Shown here: piece by piece, positions 61,075-64,000 of the stretch
Numbering within the stretch: the first letter of the stretch is position 1
How the letters are laid out: each line of letters starts with the position of its first letter
DNA from: Streptomyces sp. NRRL F-5123
GTDB taxonomy: Bacteria > Actinomycetota > Actinomycetes > Streptomycetales > Streptomycetaceae
Assembly: GCF_000721495.1 (NCBI RefSeq)
Contig: NZ_JOHY01000068.1
Location: 25,824 to 89,823, forward strand
Length of the DNA: 64,000 bases
Reading direction: 5' to 3'
Made by a program: the position numbers and the translations under genes
The notes under the pieces: model-generated
Databases searched by the model: none
Told to the model about the DNA's origin: nothing
The model's input: the letters and a program-made list of their open reading frames with translations, nothing else

Positions 61075-61635
61075 CTACTGGTACCCCGGGGACGGGGCGG
61101 GTGCCTCGTTCTGGGGGAGGGGATCCTCGCTGCGGAGGCGGAAGGCGGACGTGACGCCCAGGTCGTGGCGGGCGGCGAGGTAGAAGACGTCGCGCTGGTC
61201 CTGGAAAGCGAGGAAGGCGCGGGTCCAGTCCGCGGGGGTGTCGGCCGGCGACGGGGTGCGGACGAGGCGTTCGAGGGTCCAGGCGTGGCGCTGGAGGGCT
61301 CGGGCGGCGGTGATCGCGTCGGCGTCTCCCAGGAGGAGGACGGCCTCGAAGGCGTGTCCGCGGTCCTCCTCGGCCGTGGCGAGCAGGGCGAGGCCCGCGT
61401 CCAGGTCGAGGGGCTGGGGAAGGGTGGACAGGCCGCGGGCGGCCGCCAGACGGCCCGCGATCGAGGTGAACCTCTTGATCGCGTTCGCGAAGCCGAGGTA
61501 CGCCTCCAGGCGGCGTTCGTCCCAGCGGGTTTCGAGCCGGCGGCGCCAGCGGGCGCTCTCCATGAGGGTCGCGCCCACGTACGACGCCACCGCGCCCGCG
61601 AGCACTCCGAGCAGCGTGAACAACTGACCCGACAC
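61075..61635 (-). CDS. Membrane-anchored helical protein of unknown function
   Basis: 186-aa protein with an N-terminal membrane helix (LFTLLGVLAGAVASYVGATLM) followed by a basic stop-transfer region (ESARWRRRLETRWDERRLEAYLGF) and a helical cytoplasmic domain. Similar small proteins are frequent in Streptomyces. No catalytic motif. Confidence 0.75.
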   Translation of the reverse strand: MSGQLFTLLGVLAGAVASYVGATLMESARWRRRLETRWDERRLEAYLGFANAIKRFTSIAGRLAAARGLSTLPQPLDLDAGLALLATAEEDRGHAFEAVLLLGDADAITAARALQRHAWTLERLVRTPSPADTPADWTRAFLAFQDQRDVFYLAARHDLGVTSAFRLRSEDPLPQNEAPAPSPGYQ

Positions 61636-61833
61636 GTCCCCCCCTCCCGTGGTGGTGCCGCTCAGTATGCCCAGGACGGGGTGCGGCCGTACGGGGGACG
61701 GTGTGCGTGTCGGGCGGGGGAGGCCGGCCGGCGGGTACCCACCATGGGGGGAACCGGCTCACCACGCGGGAGAGATCATGGCCTGTCGCAGGACCGGGCG
61801 CCGCGGCGCGCAGCACGTCCCGGGCGGCGGCCG

Positions 61834-63126
61834 GTGAGCCGCAAGGGCCGGAGCCGGGGCACGCCGAGCCCGCGTGTCTCCGTCTTCACGCCCAGCCACG
61901 ATCCGCGCTACCTCGACGACTGCCTCGCCTCCCTCCGGCGCCAGACGTTCACCGGCTGGGAGTGGGTCGTGCTGCTCAACCAGGGCGCGCGGTGGCGGCC
62001 GGAGCCGGCGGACGAGCGGGTGCGGGTCGAGGTCGCGGACGGCGTCAAGGGGGTCGGGGCGGCCAAGCGGCGGGCGTGCGCGGCCACGCGCGGGGAGTTC
62101 CTGGTCGAGCTGGACCACGACGACGTGCTCGCCTCGGACTGCCTCGCGCGGATCGTCGAGGCCTTCGACGCCGACACGGACGCCGTCCTCGTCTACAGCG
62201 ACTGCGCCCAGATCCGGGCCGACGGCAGCGCCGACACCTCCCGTTTCGACATCGCCCACGGCTGGGAGTACGAGGATGCGGTGGTCGACGGCCGGAGCGT
62301 CCTGAGCCTGCGCTCGCTCGCGCCCGTCCCGCACAACGTCTCGTACATCTGGTATGCGCCCAACCACGTCCGGGCCTTCCGCTTCAACGCCTACGACAAG
62401 GTCGGCGGGTACGACGCGGAGCGGGACGTCCTCGACGACCAGGACCTGATGTGCCGGCTCTACCAGGCCGGGCCCTTCCACCACGTCCCGCGCTGCCTCT
62501 ACCTCCAGCGCGTGCACGCGGGCAACACCCAGAGCGTCCCGGAGACGAACGCCCGCATCCAGCGCGAGACGGTCGCCCTCTACGACCGCCACGTCGAGGG
62601 GAACGCGCTCGCCTGGGCCGAGCGCAACGGGCTGACGGCGCTCGATCTCGGGGCTGCGCACGGCAAGCCCGCCGGATACCTAGGGGTCGACCGGGAGCCG
62701 GGGGAGGGCGTGGACCTCACGGCCGCACTGCCCGACCCGCTCGACCTGGCGGACGGCTCGGTGGGGGTGATCCGCGCGGTGGACTTCCTGCCGCACGTGG
62801 CCGACAAGACCGGGCTGATCAACGAGATCCACCGGCTCCTCGCCCCGGGCGGCATGCTGCTGTCCCGCACCCCGAGCACGGACGGCCGCGGCGCCTTCCA
62901 GGACCCGGCGCACACAGCGTTCTACAACGAGAACTCCTTCTGGTACTGCACGGACGACGCCTACCGCCGCTACGTCCCGGGGATCTCCGCCCGCTTCCAG
63001 GCCTCCCGCCTGGTGACGTACTACCCGACCCCGTGGCACGAGGCGCACCACATCCCCTACGTGACCGCGAACCTCGTCGCCGTGAAGGAGGACGCCCCGC
63101 GCTGCGGCGGCCTGCTCCGGGTCTGA
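61834..63126 (+). CDS. Family-2 glycosyltransferase fused to a methyltransferase-like domain
   Basis: 430-aa protein starting at GTG 61834. The N-terminal GT-A domain is typical: RVSVFTPSHDPRYLDDCLASL, GEFLVELDHDDVLASDCL with the metal-binding DHDD, and YDAERDVLDDQDLMCRLYQAG. From ~residue 265 a methyltransferase-like fold follows (LTALDLGAAHGKPAGYLGVDR, DLADGSVGVIRAVDFLPHVADK, HRLLAPGGMLLSRTPS), but its SAM motif is degenerate and the spacing to the acidic residue short. It probably transfers sugar to a cell-surface or secreted product; the tail may only be structural. Confidence 0.85.
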   Translation: MSRKGRSRGTPSPRVSVFTPSHDPRYLDDCLASLRRQTFTGWEWVVLLNQGARWRPEPADERVRVEVADGVKGVGAAKRRACAATRGEFLVELDHDDVLASDCLARIVEAFDADTDAVLVYSDCAQIRADGSADTSRFDIAHGWEYEDAVVDGRSVLSLRSLAPVPHNVSYIWYAPNHVRAFRFNAYDKVGGYDAERDVLDDQDLMCRLYQAGPFHHVPRCLYLQRVHAGNTQSVPETNARIQRETVALYDRHVEGNALAWAERNGLTALDLGAAHGKPAGYLGVDREPGEGVDLTAALPDPLDLADGSVGVIRAVDFLPHVADKTGLINEIHRLLAPGGMLLSRTPSTDGRGAFQDPAHTAFYNENSFWYCTDDAYRRYVPGISARFQASRLVTYYPTPWHEAHHIPYVTANLVAVKEDAPRCGGLLRV

Positions 63127-63224
63127 GCCGGTCGACCGGCCCGATCGGGCCTGATCCGGCCCTGGCCCCCCGCCCCGTGGCAGACTCGGCCGCGCCGGAC
63201 TCGCGCAGACCGCCTCGGGGGGAC

Positions 63225-63659
63225 ATGGCTGACTTCCGGGTACGCAAGCGCCTCGTGCTCGCCGTCGCCGCCGCCCTCACCACGGCGCTGGGCATCTACG
63301 GGCTGTACTACGTCTCGCCGTACGGCCGGCACGACCGTACGGCGGCCGGCTACGAGAACCGGATACGCGCGCAGGTGCGGGCCCTCGGGGACGTGACGAT
63401 CACCTCCGGGCGGCACGAGGTGGGTGGCAACCGGTGGGGGAACGGCGGCGAGTGCGGCTACGTCGTGACGCTGGAGGTCGATTCCGCGCTCCCGGCGGAC
63501 GCGGTCGAGGACGGGCTGAGGGCGCGGCTGGACGTGCAGGGACTGGGGCCCGTCGAGGAGACGGTCACCCCCCTGGACAGAAGCGGCGCGCGGCACCGGC
63601 TGCGGATCGAGGTCGGCTTCCTCGGCGAGGGCGGCAGCCTCGACCTCCGCTGCGGCTGA
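63225..63659 (+). CDS. Membrane-anchored hypothetical protein
   Basis: 144-aa protein with an N-terminal helix (RLVLAVAAALTTALGIYGLYYV) and an extracytoplasmic domain of ~115 residues (RIRAQVRALGDVTITSGRHEVGGNRW), ending GGSLDLRCG. One Cys in the middle (GGECGYVV) and one near the end could form a disulfide. Not recognised. GGGGGGAC precedes ATG 63225. Confidence 0.7.
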   Translation: MADFRVRKRLVLAVAAALTTALGIYGLYYVSPYGRHDRTAAGYENRIRAQVRALGDVTITSGRHEVGGNRWGNGGECGYVVTLEVDSALPADAVEDGLRARLDVQGLGPVEETVTPLDRSGARHRLRIEVGFLGEGGSLDLRCG

Positions 63660-63773
63660 CCGGCACCCACCCCGCACGGCACCCTCCCCGCACGGCACCG
63701 GCACCGGCTCCGTCAACGCACCGCGCCCCCGCGGCCGGGGCGGCGGCGGGGGCAGGGTTACGAAGCGGCGAGG

Positions 63774-63944
63774 TCAGCCGCTGCAGCCGCTGCACTGGCA
63801 GGGGCCACCGGACTGGCAGCCGCAGCCGCAGCCCGAGCCGCAGCCGCACGCGGCGACCAGCGGGAGCGGGATACGCAGCGGGGCCGCGGCGGCGTCGGGG
63901 GCCGACTGGTCGCGTACGGGTGTGGGCGTGGGGGTCTCCGGCAT
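63774..63944 (-). CDS. 56-aa cysteine-rich C-terminal protein (metal-binding candidate)
   Basis: Small protein with a Pro/Thr-rich start (MPETPTPTPVRDQSAPD), a hydrophobic middle (LRIPLPLVAA) and a C-terminal 26-residue segment holding eight cysteines spaced by Gly, Ser and Gln (CGCGSGCGCGCQ then PCQCSGCSG). CGAGGAGGG lies 9 nt before ATG 63944. The CxC and CxxC spacing suggests metal binding like a metallothionein, or a disulfide-rich exported tail. Not on any recognised family from sequence. Confidence 0.72.
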   Translation of the reverse strand: MPETPTPTPVRDQSAPDAAAAPLRIPLPLVAACGCGSGCGCGCQSGGPCQCSGCSG

Positions 63945-64000
63945 CAGTGCACCCTCCTCGGGCTTGGCCTGCCCTCCAGTGAAACGGCGCCGCCCCGGGT

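Overview
The window is very GC-rich, with codons ending almost always in G or C, frequent GTG starts, tightly packed or 4-nt-overlapping genes and mycothiol enzymes (MshD, MshA). Together with GlnR, a Nur-type Fur regulator, an RsiG anti-sigma factor and a DUF2516 protein this points to a Streptomyces chromosome (or a very close relative), in the conserved core. The gene order also recalls the Mycobacterium tuberculosis block Rv0811c-Rv0820 (YgfZ, nitrobindin, SseC, CysA2, LmeA, GlnR, MshD, Pst). No rRNA, tRNA or CRISPR array was seen.

Layout. 1-7.2 kb, phosphate/polyphosphate: pstC (cut by the window edge) and pstS, with in-phase 11-bp PHO boxes upstream of pstS, then a repeat-filled gap, then ppk with a CHAD protein and a NUDIX hydrolase. 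7.2-14.9 kb: mshD and an MFS permease; a CssRS-like two-component system beside a membrane-anchored HtrA-type protease; a LacI regulator; glnR. 15-20.2 kb: alpha/beta hydrolase, MoaD-like protein, a Gly/Tyr/Pro-rich membrane protein, an LmeA-like lipid-binding protein, then a sulfur unit made of a 26-aa Cys-containing leader peptide, a thiosulfate sulfurtransferase and SseC, with a DsrE protein further on. 21.3-24.3 kb: three translationally coupled genes for Pro/Ala-tailed, single-pass membrane proteins of unknown function. 24.4-31.8 kb: a 34-aa membrane peptide, nitrobindin, nur, ygfZ, dtd, rsiG, an Eis-like acetyltransferase, a DapA-like aldolase and asd.

32.3-35.1 kb holds the most unusual locus: two paralogous M14 zinc carboxypeptidases on the minus strand. 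One is translationally coupled to a 24-codon peptide gene with a very strong Shine-Dalgarno sequence, and both units carry matching promoter-like elements. It could be a small peptide-processing system; this is inference. 35.5-47.6 kb is a more variable stretch of regulators and enzymes: an MBL hydrolase with divergent TetR, a flavin reductase, an Rpn/PD-(D/E)XK protein, two ECF sigma factors with SnoaL-like tails, methyltransferases, and a TetR-DoxX pair. 47.7-56.9 kb returns to core genes: an HTH/HBHA-like pair, DUF2516, a SpoIIE-type phosphatase, a methyltransferase, mshA, ybjN, an MFS permease and gpmA.

57.1-60.1 kb looks like a decayed insertion: a DUF1877 gene, a frameshifted and truncated phage integrase, an FAD oxidoreductase and an IstB (IS21 helper) remnant. 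The last 4 kb has two VOC proteins, a glycosyltransferase fused to a degenerate methyltransferase-like domain, and a cysteine-rich 56-aa protein. A recurring theme is leaderless transcription: at least nine genes have a TANNNT -10 element only 6-7 nt before the start codon. Coordinates and motifs were read from the sequence; family names come from recognised motifs, without database searches.
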